Shown: positions 34,104-41,413 of the stretch, piece by piece
How positions within the stretch are numbered: the first letter of the stretch is position 1
How the letters are laid out: every line of letters starts with the position of its first letter
Source of the DNA: a virus
Length of the DNA: 44,211 nucleotides
IMG/VR virus record: IMGVR_UViG_3300020420_000028
Coordinates: 1-44,211 of that record
Direction: 5' to 3' (one strand)
Notes under the pieces: generated by a model
The model's database searches: none
What the model was told of the DNA's origin: nothing
The model's input: only the letters and a program-made list of their open reading frames with translations
Program-made: the position numbers and the translations under genes

Positions 34104-34652
34104 ATGCCTATAACATTAAACGGTTCTGGCACAGTATCGGGTATATCCGCTGGTGGCTTACCAGACGGAATTATACAAAGTGCCGATTTAGCAACGGGAG
34201 TTAACTTAGGAAAAATTCTTCAATATAAAGTAACTAACAAAACCGATCAATCAAGTATTAACACTACAACCCCAGCAGCTATCCCAAATTTTTCTGTAAC
34301 TATTACTCCAACTGCTAGTAATAGCACCATGATCGTAAGAGCTAGTTGTTTTTATAGTATAAATGGTAATGTAGTTTGTTCTAGAATATATAACGGTACA
34401 AGTTTCTTAATACAACCTAATAGTTTTCCAAGTCCAGATCATCAAAGTGGAAGTTCTTCATGTTACACCACCACCGCATATATGATGCAACAGAATATTA
34501 TAGCTTATGAAACTTCTAGTAATACTAATTCTAGAACTTATAATGTTTACTGGAGTACTACAGGTAGCGGTACTGGATATATAAATCGGTGGCACGGATA
34601 TGATGGCTACCATTCAGTATCAACTTTAGAAGTAATCGAGGTGGCAGCATGA
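34104..34652 (+). CDS. Small fibre-like protein, subfamily 1
   Basis: 182 residues, with no signal peptide. The start MPITLNGSGTVSGISAGGLP is a common marine phage fibre N-terminus. The body has ILQYKVTNKTDQSS, VTITPTASNSTMIVRAS, AYETSSNTNSRTYNVYW and the ending LEVIEVAA. It is most similar to the ORF at 35248 and less so to those at 34649 and 36116. Probably a trimeric beta-sandwich adhesin or fibre attachment; receptor unknown. It is four bases after the large fibre gene. Confidence 0.65.
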   Translation: MPITLNGSGTVSGISAGGLPDGIIQSADLATGVNLGKILQYKVTNKTDQSSINTTTPAAIPNFSVTITPTASNSTMIVRASCFYSINGNVVCSRIYNGTSFLIQPNSFPSPDHQSGSSSCYTTTAYMMQQNIIAYETSSNTNSRTYNVYWSTTGSGTGYINRWHGYDGYHSVSTLEVIEVAA

Positions 34653-35248
34653 GTCAATTAAAATTAACCGCAGACAGCGGTGGAGGTACAGTCGCTATCA
34701 AAGGGCCAGCTAGTACAGCTAGTAATGCAGCTATTGATCTAACTGTGCCGGGTACAGCGTCAGCTACGCTGGACACATTAGGAAGAGCTGGTAATATTCT
34801 TCAAGTAAAGCAGACAGTAAAACTTGATCCTTTTTCAACAACTTCTACAACTTTGGTTGATGTAACAGGGCTTTCTGTAGATATAACACCTTCAGCCACT
34901 TCTAGTAAAGTTTTAGTAAGATGTAGTGTTGCTATAGCTAATTATTCTGGTAACTTTGCTTATGGTCAGCTTCTAAGAGGTAGTACTTTTTTAGGCGAAG
35001 CTAATGCAGCTGGTAATAGAGTGAGACCAACTTTTATGTTTTACCAAGCATTTGATACTACTATAAATATGCAAACTTACGAATTTTTAGATTCTCCAAA
35101 TACAACTTCAGCAACAACATATAAACTACAGTTAAGATGTGCAACAACAGGTTATGCTTATGTTAATAGAACATATACTGATGGAAATGGAGTTAATACT
35201 GAACCTCGCCTTTCAAGTACAATAACAGTAATGGAGGTAGCAGCATAA
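34649..35248 (+). CDS. Small fibre-like protein, subfamily 2
   Basis: 199 residues. The N-terminal LKLTADSGGGTVAIKGPAST is fibre-like. Conserved blocks are ILQVKQTVKLDPFS, VDITPSATSSKVLVRC, LLRGSTFLGE, DSPNTTSATTYKLQ and the ending TVMEVAA. It shares these with the ORF at 36116, defining a second subfamily that alternates with subfamily 1. It overlaps the previous gene as ATGA and the next as TAATG, so the array is one translational unit. Confidence 0.65.
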   Translation: MSQLKLTADSGGGTVAIKGPASTASNAAIDLTVPGTASATLDTLGRAGNILQVKQTVKLDPFSTTSTTLVDVTGLSVDITPSATSSKVLVRCSVAIANYSGNFAYGQLLRGSTFLGEANAAGNRVRPTFMFYQAFDTTINMQTYEFLDSPNTTSATTYKLQLRCATTGYAYVNRTYTDGNGVNTEPRLSSTITVMEVAA

Positions 35249-35796
35249 TGGCAACTTTAAACGCAACAAATTTAAAACATGCTTCCTCTAGTTCTAACAA
35301 TATTGTTTTAGCTGCAAATGGAAGTGTAAACATACCAACTCTTACGACTAATTCTCAATTTGGAAATCTTCGTCAATATAAAATTTTAAGTAAAACTACT
35401 AAGTCAAGTATCACAGGTACAACCCCAACACTTATCCCAGATTTTTCTATAACTATTACTCCAACTGCTAGTGATAGCATTATGGTTGTAAAAGCAAATA
35501 TAATGTGCAGTATGAATACTCATGTAATTTTGTTTAGAATACAAAACGGCACAAACATGCTAATACAACCAGCCACTTTTGATAGTCACGATGACGGAAC
35601 TGGTGCATGGTATGGCAGTGGTGATAGAATGACTAATCAACATGTTACAGCCTTTGAAACTTCTGGTAATACTAATGCTAGAACTTATAATGTTTATTGG
35701 AATGTTACTGGCGGAACTGGTTGGATAAACAGGTATCAAGGTAACGATTCATATAACTCTACGTCAAATTTAGAAGTAATGGAGGTAGCACCATAA
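35248..35796 (+). CDS. Small fibre-like protein, subfamily 1
   Basis: 182 residues, the same length as the ORF at 34104 and clearly its paralogue: LRQYKILSKTTKSS, PDFSITITPTASDSIMVVKA, AFETSGNTNARTYNVYW and the end LEVMEVAP. The N-terminal 40 residues differ (MATLNATNLKHASSSSNNIV), suggesting that attachment regions are exchanged independently of the C-terminal domain. Function as an adhesin is inferred from composition and location. Confidence 0.65.
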   Translation: MATLNATNLKHASSSSNNIVLAANGSVNIPTLTTNSQFGNLRQYKILSKTTKSSITGTTPTLIPDFSITITPTASDSIMVVKANIMCSMNTHVILFRIQNGTNMLIQPATFDSHDDGTGAWYGSGDRMTNQHVTAFETSGNTNARTYNVYWNVTGGTGWINRYQGNDSYNSTSNLEVMEVAP

Positions 35797-36116
35797 TGGC
35801 ACTAACAAAAATAACAGGTGGAGACGGAATTAAAGATAGTTCTATCAAAGAAGCCGATCTTAATATAGATAATACTCCTACAAATGATTATGTACTAACT
35901 GCAAAATCTAGTGCTGCTGGAGGTCTTACATGGGCTGAAGCTAGTGCTGGAGCAGCAGGCGGTGGGTCGGACAAAATTTTTTGGGAAAACGGCACAACAG
36001 TAACTACTAGCTATACGATTTCTAATAATCACAATGCTGGTACGTTTGGGCCAATCACAGTAAACTCAGGAGCTACAGTTACTGTAGGTTCTGGTGAAAC
36101 TTGGGTGATAATATAA
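35796..36116 (+). CDS. Free-standing copy of the fibre C-terminal tip
   Basis: 106 residues. Its last 50 residues, SDKIFWENGTTVTTSYTISN through the ending VTVGSGETWVII, duplicate the last 50 residues of the large fibre (31818-34100), and the preceding Ala/Gly linker is shared too. The N-terminal half (ALTKITGGDGIKDSSIKEAD) resembles a fibre docking or linker segment. It may be an alternative or accessory tip that assembles with the small fibres. TAATG overlaps on both sides. Confidence 0.65.
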   Translation: MALTKITGGDGIKDSSIKEADLNIDNTPTNDYVLTAKSSAAGGLTWAEASAGAAGGGSDKIFWENGTTVTTSYTISNNHNAGTFGPITVNSGATVTVGSGETWVII

Positions 36117-36667
36117 TGCCTATAATATTAAACGGGACAACTGGTGATATATCAGGTTCAAGCCTAACAGGTATAGATACTGGTAAAATTCTTCAAGTAA
36201 AACAAGTAGAAAAAACAGATACATGGAGTACAAACGCAGATTTTAGTTTTGTTGATGTAACTGGATTAGCTGTTACAATTACACCGTCATCATCATCAAG
36301 TAAAATTTTAGTTTTAGTTGATGTATTAGCTTCAAGTGACTATTGGGTAACCTATTTTAAACTTTTAAGAGGTTCTACTGAAATTGGCAATACTGCAACT
36401 GGTAAGCAGTCTAATCAAGGAAACTACTTTAGTACTTACGGTACTAACGCAACTGACTCAAACGCTAACGGTTACATACATCATCATACTAGACAGATTT
36501 TAGATAGTCCAAATACAACTTCTGCAACTACTTACAAATTACAAAGTACTTCAAGAGCTGGTTCTTATAACGCATATGTAAATAGAACTGTTCCAGATAG
36601 AAATGATAATGCAGAATATGATAATAGGTATACCTCAAGAATATCTGCAATGGAGGTAGCAGCATGA
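36116..36667 (+). CDS. Small fibre-like protein, subfamily 2
   Basis: 183 residues from ATG 36116 (a TTG at 36101 is unlikely). The N-terminus MPIILNGTTGDISGSSLTGI is a standard marine fibre start. The body ILQVKQVEKTDTWS, VTGLAVTITPSSSSSKILVL, FKLLRGSTEIG, LDSPNTTSATTYKLQ and the end SAMEVAA pair it with the ORF at 34649. The HHH cluster (YIHHHTRQ) in the middle could bind metal, as in some fibre tips. Confidence 0.65.
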   Translation: MPIILNGTTGDISGSSLTGIDTGKILQVKQVEKTDTWSTNADFSFVDVTGLAVTITPSSSSSKILVLVDVLASSDYWVTYFKLLRGSTEIGNTATGKQSNQGNYFSTYGTNATDSNANGYIHHHTRQILDSPNTTSATTYKLQSTSRAGSYNAYVNRTVPDRNDNAEYDNRYTSRISAMEVAA

Positions 36668-37275
36668 CCGTAAAATTAGTAGGATCTACCTCTGGGTCAG
36701 TATCCTTACAGGCTCCAGCATCAACAACAGGTGGTGCACATAGAGTCTTAACTTTACCAGATGTAAACGGAACAGTAGCTACAACAACCACTGCTGGTAA
36801 AATTCTTCAAGTTGTATCAGCAGCAAAAGGTGACATACAAAGCTGGAATGGTACGAGTGAAACAGAAATAACTAATTTAGCACCTACTATTACTCCTTCT
36901 AGTGCTAGTAATAAAATTCTTGTTATTGGTCAACTTTATTCAAGTAGTACTGTTGCAACAGTTACTGCATTTAATGTTGTCAAAAGAAGTATAAATAGTG
37001 GTACATTTACAACGATTGGAAACCATGCTGGAACAAGTGATTCAGCTTCTACTCTAGCTCATGGTCACGGTGGTAATTTTAATGGTACTTGGAACTTAAT
37101 GAACTCTTCTATGCACTATCTAGACTCACCAAACACAACACAATCAATCGTTTATAAATGGTTTTTTAGGTCTGAAATAAGTGGTACAACTTATATAAAT
37201 AGAACTGGTAGACACAACACAGTCTATCACCCTGCAACAATTTCATGTTTAACACTTTTTGAAGTAGCAGCTTAA
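36664..37275 (+). CDS. Small fibre-like protein, divergent member
   Basis: 203 residues. The N-terminus TVKLVGSTSGSVSLQAPAST is shared in style with the ORF at 34649. ILQVVSAAKGDIQSW, PTITPSSASNKILVIG, YLDSPNTTQSIVYKWFF and the ending LTLFEVAA place it in the same superfamily, but it is more distant from both subfamilies. It starts in an ATGA overlap. Confidence 0.6.
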   Translation: MTVKLVGSTSGSVSLQAPASTTGGAHRVLTLPDVNGTVATTTTAGKILQVVSAAKGDIQSWNGTSETEITNLAPTITPSSASNKILVIGQLYSSSTVATVTAFNVVKRSINSGTFTTIGNHAGTSDSASTLAHGHGGNFNGTWNLMNSSMHYLDSPNTTQSIVYKWFFRSEISGTTYINRTGRHNTVYHPATISCLTLFEVAA

Positions 37276-37302
37276 CAAACAAACAATTATTTTTTAACAA
37301 CA

Positions 37303-37602
37303 ATGGCATTAGATCACGAAGCAATCTACTCTGCATATGCAGGTACAGTAGTATCAATAGACGACTCCGCTGGAGCGTTTGACAAAGACGGTAAATCAGT
37401 AACAATAGATGCTGTCAAAGTAGCAGCAGCTCGTAAGTCACTAGACGATGCAGCAGCAGCAATTAAATACAAGTCTGACAGAGCAGCAGCTTTCGCCTCT
37501 ATAGGTGACCAGCTAGACATGCAGTATTGGGACGCAGTAAACGGAACTACTACATGGAAAGATCACGTTGCAAAGGTAAAGGCAGATCACCCAAAACCAT
37601 AG
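37303..37602 (+). CDS. Probable tail fibre assembly or small fibre-associated protein
   Basis: 99 residues, mostly helical. The C-terminal block IGDQLDMQYWDAVNGTTTW followed by VKADHPKP resembles a short family that accompanies fibre genes in marine phages and fibre chaperones in others. The N-terminal half is Ala-rich (AAARKSLDDAAAAIKYKSDR). It sits within the fibre array, interrupting it before the last member. A chaperone role is inference from location and helical make-up. Confidence 0.5.
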   Translation: MALDHEAIYSAYAGTVVSIDDSAGAFDKDGKSVTIDAVKVAAARKSLDDAAAAIKYKSDRAAAFASIGDQLDMQYWDAVNGTTTWKDHVAKVKADHPKP

Positions 37603-37613
37603 GAGGGTAAACA

Positions 37614-38201
37614 ATGTCTCGAATAGTCGTAGACTCAATACGTAACACAAGTGCGTCTTCGGATGCACTTACACTTAGTTCAGATGGTAAAGTAGCGTTT
37701 CCCAATAACACAGGTAATATTCTTCAAGTTGTAAAAAATCAAAAAACAGATGCAGCAAGTTCTACTACTATTAACGCATTTACTGACATAATTTCTAATT
37801 GTGTAACCATCACACCAGCAGCTACTGGTAATAAAATTTTTGGTACATTTTCATTTTCTTTTGGATCTAGCAGTAATGACCACTTAATTAATTTTCGTAT
37901 TGTAAGAGGTTCAACTGTAGTTAGTGATATAGGAGACACAACATCTGGCTTTGCTGTTTTTGCTACAACACAAGGAATGAGATGTTTGTTTGACGCAAAT
38001 GGTGGTAATTTTTTAACACTTACTTTTTTAGATACAGCAGTAAATACAAACGCACATACCTATAAATTACAATATTTTCGTTCTCAAGCTGGAACAACCT
38101 ATATTAATCGAACACATATGAATGTTGGTGGTACAGATTATGCATCGACATATGGAGGTATAGGTGCTTCAACATTTACAGTAATGGAGATAGCAGCATA
38201 G
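37614..38201 (+). CDS. Small fibre-like protein, last array member
   Basis: 195 residues. The start MSRIVVDSIRNTSASSDALT is a frequent marine fibre N-terminus. ILQVVKNQKTDAAS, VTITPAATGNKIFGTF and the end FTVMEIAA show membership in the array. A strong GGAGGG ribosome-binding site lies about 8 bases upstream of ATG 37614, whereas most members depend on overlaps. The stop TAG is immediately followed by the reading frame of the next protein. Confidence 0.65.
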   Translation: MSRIVVDSIRNTSASSDALTLSSDGKVAFPNNTGNILQVVKNQKTDAASSTTINAFTDIISNCVTITPAATGNKIFGTFSFSFGSSSNDHLINFRIVRGSTVVSDIGDTTSGFAVFATTQGMRCLFDANGGNFLTLTFLDTAVNTNAHTYKLQYFRSQAGTTYINRTHMNVGGTDYASTYGGIGASTFTVMEIAA

Positions 38202-38578
38202 AACTGCCTACTATAAAATTACCACCTGCACAACAATACGAAACAATATCTATACCTTTACCTACTGCTGACGTTCCTAATTATGTACCTTTGGTAGTGC
38301 CTCCTAGCGATCTTAGAGAACCAGAAGGCACAGAACCAGAGGCGACAGAAGAAGCACCTACTGGCATAAGGCAAATTGACATACCGTTTACGGATTTTAA
38401 AATGCCTTTACCAGAAAACGAAATACTTATAACGGCTTCTACTACAGCAGTCGTTTCTGTAGCTGCAACCCTAACTGCAACAGCAGCTTTTAAATGGGTT
38501 GTTACAGCTATGAAACCAATACTTAAAACAGCATGGAAGAAGATAAGGTTATCAAAGGACAACCCAAAAGTTTCCTAA
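38198..38578 (+). CDS. Membrane protein of cyanophages, apparent AUA start
   Basis: About 126 residues if it starts at ATA 38198, or 95 if at TTG 38291. The region before 38291 reads as coding (ELPTIKLPPAQQYETISIPL, then VPLVVPPSDLREPEG) and resembles cyanophage proteins that begin MELP. No ATG, GTG or TTG precedes it in frame, so ATA overlapping the previous TAG (ATAG) is the best candidate. ITASTTAVVSVAATLTATAA is a membrane helix, followed by a Lys-rich tail. Position just before the lysis-type genes suggests a membrane or lysis role. Confidence 0.6.
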   Translation: MELPTIKLPPAQQYETISIPLPTADVPNYVPLVVPPSDLREPEGTEPEATEEAPTGIRQIDIPFTDFKMPLPENEILITASTTAVVSVAATLTATAAFKWVVTAMKPILKTAWKKIRLSKDNPKVS

Positions 38579-38832
38579 AAAAACTAAAAGAAAATGTAGA
38601 CGACCATGATGAACAGATGGCAGTACTAGGTGCAATCGTACGTCTAGGAGTTGTTGTTTGGTCTGGTTTTATTATTACTCTTAACTATGTTGAGTTACCT
38701 ATGGTTAAAAAACCTGTAGGTGCATCGTCCGACATCACGTTCGTAGCCTCGATTTTTACTGGGGCACTGGCCACGTTCGGGCTATCTACAGGTAGAACAA
38801 AAGGCGAAAAAGACAAACAACCCAAACCATGA
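38533..38832 (+). CDS. Holin-like membrane protein, 99 aa
   Basis: 99 residues. It has a charged N-terminus (EEDKVIKGQPKSFLKKLKEN), two predicted membrane helices (LGAIVRLGVVVWSGFIITL and ITFVASIFTGALATFGLS) and a basic C-terminus (RTKGEKDKQPKP). This two-helix layout, and a position between fibre and packaging genes where T7 has holin gp17.5, fit a class II holin. Sequence similarity to T7 holin is not evident. It overlaps the previous gene by 46 bases. Confidence 0.5.
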   Translation: MEEDKVIKGQPKSFLKKLKENVDDHDEQMAVLGAIVRLGVVVWSGFIITLNYVELPMVKKPVGASSDITFVASIFTGALATFGLSTGRTKGEKDKQPKP

Positions 38833-39182
38833 AAAAACTACTTATTGCTATGCTACTGCTACCTGCAGGTGCATATGCTAATACTGTCACGCCCCAGTTT
38901 ACTACAGGGTCGATGAACTCTACAACCACTACCACACAAACTATAACCGAAGTAGAACAGCGTCAAGTTTTTGGTGCTGAAGTAAAGACTTGGAATGGGT
39001 CAAATATAACACCATCTGCTGATATAGCAGGTAGTGGTACTACATTTACCATAACAGATGCAACTCTACCTTGGTCACTAGAAACCACATCAAGATCAGC
39101 TGGATTAGTAGAACAATGGGACACCACAAGAAACTTTACAATAAACTCTACTACTACATCGCTTTCTGTATTCTCACAATAA
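38829..39182 (+). CDS. Exported protein with Sec signal, 117 aa
   Basis: 117 residues with a textbook signal peptide (MKKLLIAMLLLPAGAYA, cleavage after AYA), then a Thr/Ser-rich mature part (SMNSTTTTTQTITEVEQRQV) with beta pattern. No Cys follows the signal, so it is not a lipoprotein. It starts in an ATGA overlap with the holin-like gene, and its 3' end overlaps the next exported protein by 67 bases. It is widespread in cyanophages as I recall; function unknown, perhaps acting on the outer membrane at lysis. Confidence 0.55.
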   Translation: MKKLLIAMLLLPAGAYANTVTPQFTTGSMNSTTTTTQTITEVEQRQVFGAEVKTWNGSNITPSADIAGSGTTFTITDATLPWSLETTSRSAGLVEQWDTTRNFTINSTTTSLSVFSQ

Positions 39183-39682
39183 CACCTGTATATGCAGAAG
39201 GAGACACCAATAACTCGTCCAACCCTGTGGCAGCAGCAACAGGAAATGTTACCAATCAGGCTGTGCAATTTCAAAATAATGGAGCACCGTCTAGACAACA
39301 ATATGGTTCTGCCATATCTTGTAATGGATCAACAATGACGTTTAGCCCCTTTTATATGGGTAATGACACCTCACCATATGACCCAGAGGGTTATGTTATA
39401 TCAGAGAACTGGGGCTTTCAAATAAACTTTTCAGTGCCACTTAACCGTGACTTGACTAAACAATGTCAAGAAATAGCTAAGAGACAAGAAGAAAAGATGA
39501 GGCTTGACTACGAGCTTGTTCGTGCACTTAAATGTGCAGAACTACAACAAAAGGGATTTACGATATATCCCGGCTCACGTGTAGCTCACATGTGCCAAGA
39601 CATCGTACCTATACAATCGTTATTACCTAAAAAAGATGTTAGCACTACTAAAACCAATCGTTTTAACTTTTTTAAAAAGTGA
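39116..39682 (+). CDS. Exported protein with coiled-coil segment, 188 aa
   Basis: 188 residues from ATG 39116. A signal peptide (LYYYIAFCILTITPVYA) is followed by a Ser/Asn-rich part, four Cys in all after the signal, and a charged helical segment (CQEIAKRQEEKMRLDYELVR). Overlap with the preceding exported gene recalls the nested spanin pairs (Rz/Rz1), but the partner is not a lipoprotein, so spanin function is only a possibility. Could equally be a periplasmic virion-associated or lysis accessory protein. Confidence 0.55.
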   Translation: MGHHKKLYNKLYYYIAFCILTITPVYAEGDTNNSSNPVAAATGNVTNQAVQFQNNGAPSRQQYGSAISCNGSTMTFSPFYMGNDTSPYDPEGYVISENWGFQINFSVPLNRDLTKQCQEIAKRQEEKMRLDYELVRALKCAELQQKGFTIYPGSRVAHMCQDIVPIQSLLPKKDVSTTKTNRFNFFKK

Positions 39683-39794
39683 CAAATTTAAGTTATTTGT
39701 TGTAGATTTATTAGAAAAGTTAGTCGAACAATCAGACAATGAGCTTGATGATAAAGCTCTAGCAATAGTAAAGAAAGGACTAGACATTAAATGA
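39636..39794 (+). CDS. Small protein, 52 aa, phage family
   Basis: The frame after the exported protein is open only from ATG 39636, inside that gene's 3' end, and yields 52 residues: MLALLKPIVLTFLKSDKFK, then VDLLEKLVEQSDNELDDKAL. The hydrophobic N-terminal helix and acidic amphipathic helix recur in many marine phage small proteins next to the terminase. It might be membrane-active. The stop overlaps the next ATG (ATGA at 39791). Confidence 0.6.
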   Translation: MLALLKPIVLTFLKSDKFKLFVVDLLEKLVEQSDNELDDKALAIVKKGLDIK

Positions 39795-40033
39795 AAAGAG
39801 CAGGAGAAGATAAGTTTAATGAGCTACATATGTTAGTTACAACAGAACTTATTAATAGGATACGTAGTGGTGAAGCTACTACTGCTGACCTAAAAGCTGC
39901 TTCTGACTGGCTATATAAAAATGATATTACAGGTGTAGCGTTTGACACGTCGCCTTTATCACAACTAGCCGATATTATGCCAAGTGTTGATTTTGACACA
40001 GTACAAAAATCAGTAATTAAACATGGCTCCTAG
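39791..40033 (+). CDS. Putative terminase small subunit, gp18-like
   Basis: 80 residues, close to T7 gp18 (89). Helical, with LHMLVTTELINRIRSGEATT, ADLKAASDWLYKNDITGV and a C-terminal acidic part. The SGEATTADLKAA segment is common in small terminases of marine podoviruses. T7 gp18 recognises concatemer junctions and activates the large subunit. Several small genes separate it from the large terminase here. Assignment rests on size, position and pattern. Confidence 0.6.
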   Translation: MKRAGEDKFNELHMLVTTELINRIRSGEATTADLKAASDWLYKNDITGVAFDTSPLSQLADIMPSVDFDTVQKSVIKHGS

Positions 40034-40292
40034 ACGATTACCACGTAAACAACTTAAACGAAGTGCAAGAAACTACAGAGACAACCCAGAATCCAGAGCC
40101 AAAAAAAACGCCTACAACAGAAAGCGTAACTCTACCAAAGAAGCCATCGCCTATAGGGTGGAACTTAAGAGAGCCCGTAGAAAGGCGGGGGCAGAAGGTA
40201 AGGGCGGTAAGGATTTTTCACACACTAAATCAGGAAGATTAGTACGTGAAAGTGTTTCAAAAAACAGAGCTAGAAATCGTGGTAAAAAATGA
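40023..40292 (+). CDS. Basic Arg/Lys-rich protein, 89 aa
   Basis: 89 residues, very basic: RRLPRKQLKRSARNYRDNPE, YRVELKRARRKAGAEGKGGK, DFSHTKSGRLVRESVSKNRA. The GKGGKDFSHT...GRLV pattern is shared by short basic proteins of aquatic phages and large viruses. Likely nucleic-acid binding, perhaps in packaging given its location between small terminase and HNH genes. It overlaps both neighbours. Confidence 0.6.
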   Translation: MAPRRLPRKQLKRSARNYRDNPESRAKKNAYNRKRNSTKEAIAYRVELKRARRKAGAEGKGGKDFSHTKSGRLVRESVSKNRARNRGKK

Positions 40293-40618
40293 CACCAGTA
40301 CTTCCTACTTATAAACATTACACACAAAACTTAATAGTCATGACATCAGGAGACGCAAAACGCCTATGGAGAAAAGCTATTAAGGAGGCAAACAATTATG
40401 AATGTATTTATTGCGGACAAAAACATTATGAATTTGATCTTACCATTGACCATGTACATCCCAGATGTTTGGGAGGTGCTACCAATACTTGCAACTGTGT
40501 TCCCGCCTGTAGACGATGTAATCAAGAAAAAGGAAGTATGAACTGGTTAGTGTGGTTTAGGGACAACTTCCCACCAAACCCACTAAGAGAAAACCTAATA
40601 CTAAATTGGATTAAGTGA
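40289..40618 (+). CDS. HNH endonuclease
   Basis: 109 residues. CIYCG, then DLTIDHVHPRCLGG, then N-C-VPACRRCNQEKGS, is a complete HNH (His-Me finger) nuclease with two CxxC zinc pairs. HNH proteins next to terminases often aid packaging; others are homing nucleases. As a compact stand-alone ORF in an overlapping operon (ATGA at 40289), a packaging role is the likelier option. ATG 40340 is an alternative start. Confidence 0.85.
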   Translation: MTPVLPTYKHYTQNLIVMTSGDAKRLWRKAIKEANNYECIYCGQKHYEFDLTIDHVHPRCLGGATNTCNCVPACRRCNQEKGSMNWLVWFRDNFPPNPLRENLILNWIK

Positions 40619-40911
40619 ACAAATTATTTCACCCTAATAAGTTACTATTACAAGAACTTAAAGACATTGCATATGCTACACCTAGCCCCATACGTTGGGG
40701 TATGGTGTGGTTTTTGCTTTGGATAGAACCTAAATACGTAGACTATAAAGCTAAGAAAGCTGTAGATGACGCTATTAAGGACTATAACAGATTATGTGAT
40801 TTTTGTGAGGAGTGGCGAAGTGAGCCGGGGGTTAAGATAATACCTTCCGAGGTAAAAGGATTAAACGACATGAGTATTAATTATGACACAGACCCCGACT
40901 GCGACATCTAA
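40615..40911 (+). CDS. Hypothetical protein, 98 aa, GTG start
   Basis: 98 residues from GTG 40615 overlapping the HNH stop (GTGA). It contains PIRWGMVWFLLWIEPKYVDY, a hydrophobic amphipathic stretch but too aromatic for an ordinary membrane helix, followed by helices with CDFCEEW. The C-terminus is acidic. No family is recognised. Located between nuclease and lysozyme-like genes. Confidence 0.5.
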   Translation: MNKLFHPNKLLLQELKDIAYATPSPIRWGMVWFLLWIEPKYVDYKAKKAVDDAIKDYNRLCDFCEEWRSEPGVKIIPSEVKGLNDMSINYDTDPDCDI

Positions 40912-41413
40912 TGATGATATTTTATTAGATAAAACTGTAAATTTTTTAAAAAGAAATGAAGGTTTTGAACCTGTAGCAAGACCACCTGTAGGTATAGAAG
41001 GCGGTATGCCAACCTATGGTTATGGTTTTGAGTATAAACAGGACAACCAAACACGGGTACAAAACGGTGAGACTATAACTGTAGAAGAAGCTGACGAGTT
41101 ACTAAGGTATAAAGTTAGTGAGTTACATCAAACCTTTAGTCAAAGGTATGAAAACTACAGAAACTTACCAGCTAGTGTAAAAGCAGGTGTACTGTCATTT
41201 GGTTTTAACAACGGTATAAATGTATTTGAAGATAAACGTAATCAACAAATACTAAGACCAGCTTTGGACAGTGGAGATGTAGAAAGACTGAAAAAAGCTA
41301 TGGGTTTATTTGTTTATGGCCCTAATGGTAAAGATCCTATTTTACGTATGCGTAGAATGAGAGAACTAAACATGATGAATGACCCTAATTTTTTAATGAT
41401 AAATGAAAATTGA
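40883..41413 (+). CDS. Lysozyme-like (GH24-type) peptidoglycan hydrolase
   Basis: 176 residues. FLKRNEGFEPVARPPVGI with PTYGYGFEY matches the T4-lysozyme-type EGF...TxGYG signature (catalytic Glu about 26, Thr in PTYGYG), and LPASVKAGVLSFGFNNGINV matches the helical lobe. The Asp usually found between Glu and Thr is not obvious. It could be the endolysin, or a virion-associated muramidase compensating for the gp16-like protein's missing transglycosylase domain. There is no signal peptide, so a holin would be needed for lysis. It overlaps the terminase start by 11 bases. Confidence 0.7.
   Translation: MTQTPTATSNDDILLDKTVNFLKRNEGFEPVARPPVGIEGGMPTYGYGFEYKQDNQTRVQNGETITVEEADELLRYKVSELHQTFSQRYENYRNLPASVKAGVLSFGFNNGINVFEDKRNQQILRPALDSGDVERLKKAMGLFVYGPNGKDPILRMRRMRELNMMNDPNFLMINEN

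Noticed and set aside
39650-39700. Programmed frameshift at TTTTTTAAAAAG extending the exported protein into the next frame
   Set aside because: The downstream frame has its own ATG at 39636 with a sensible 52-residue product and an ATGA overlap; the heptamer does not fit a standard minus-one slippery site.
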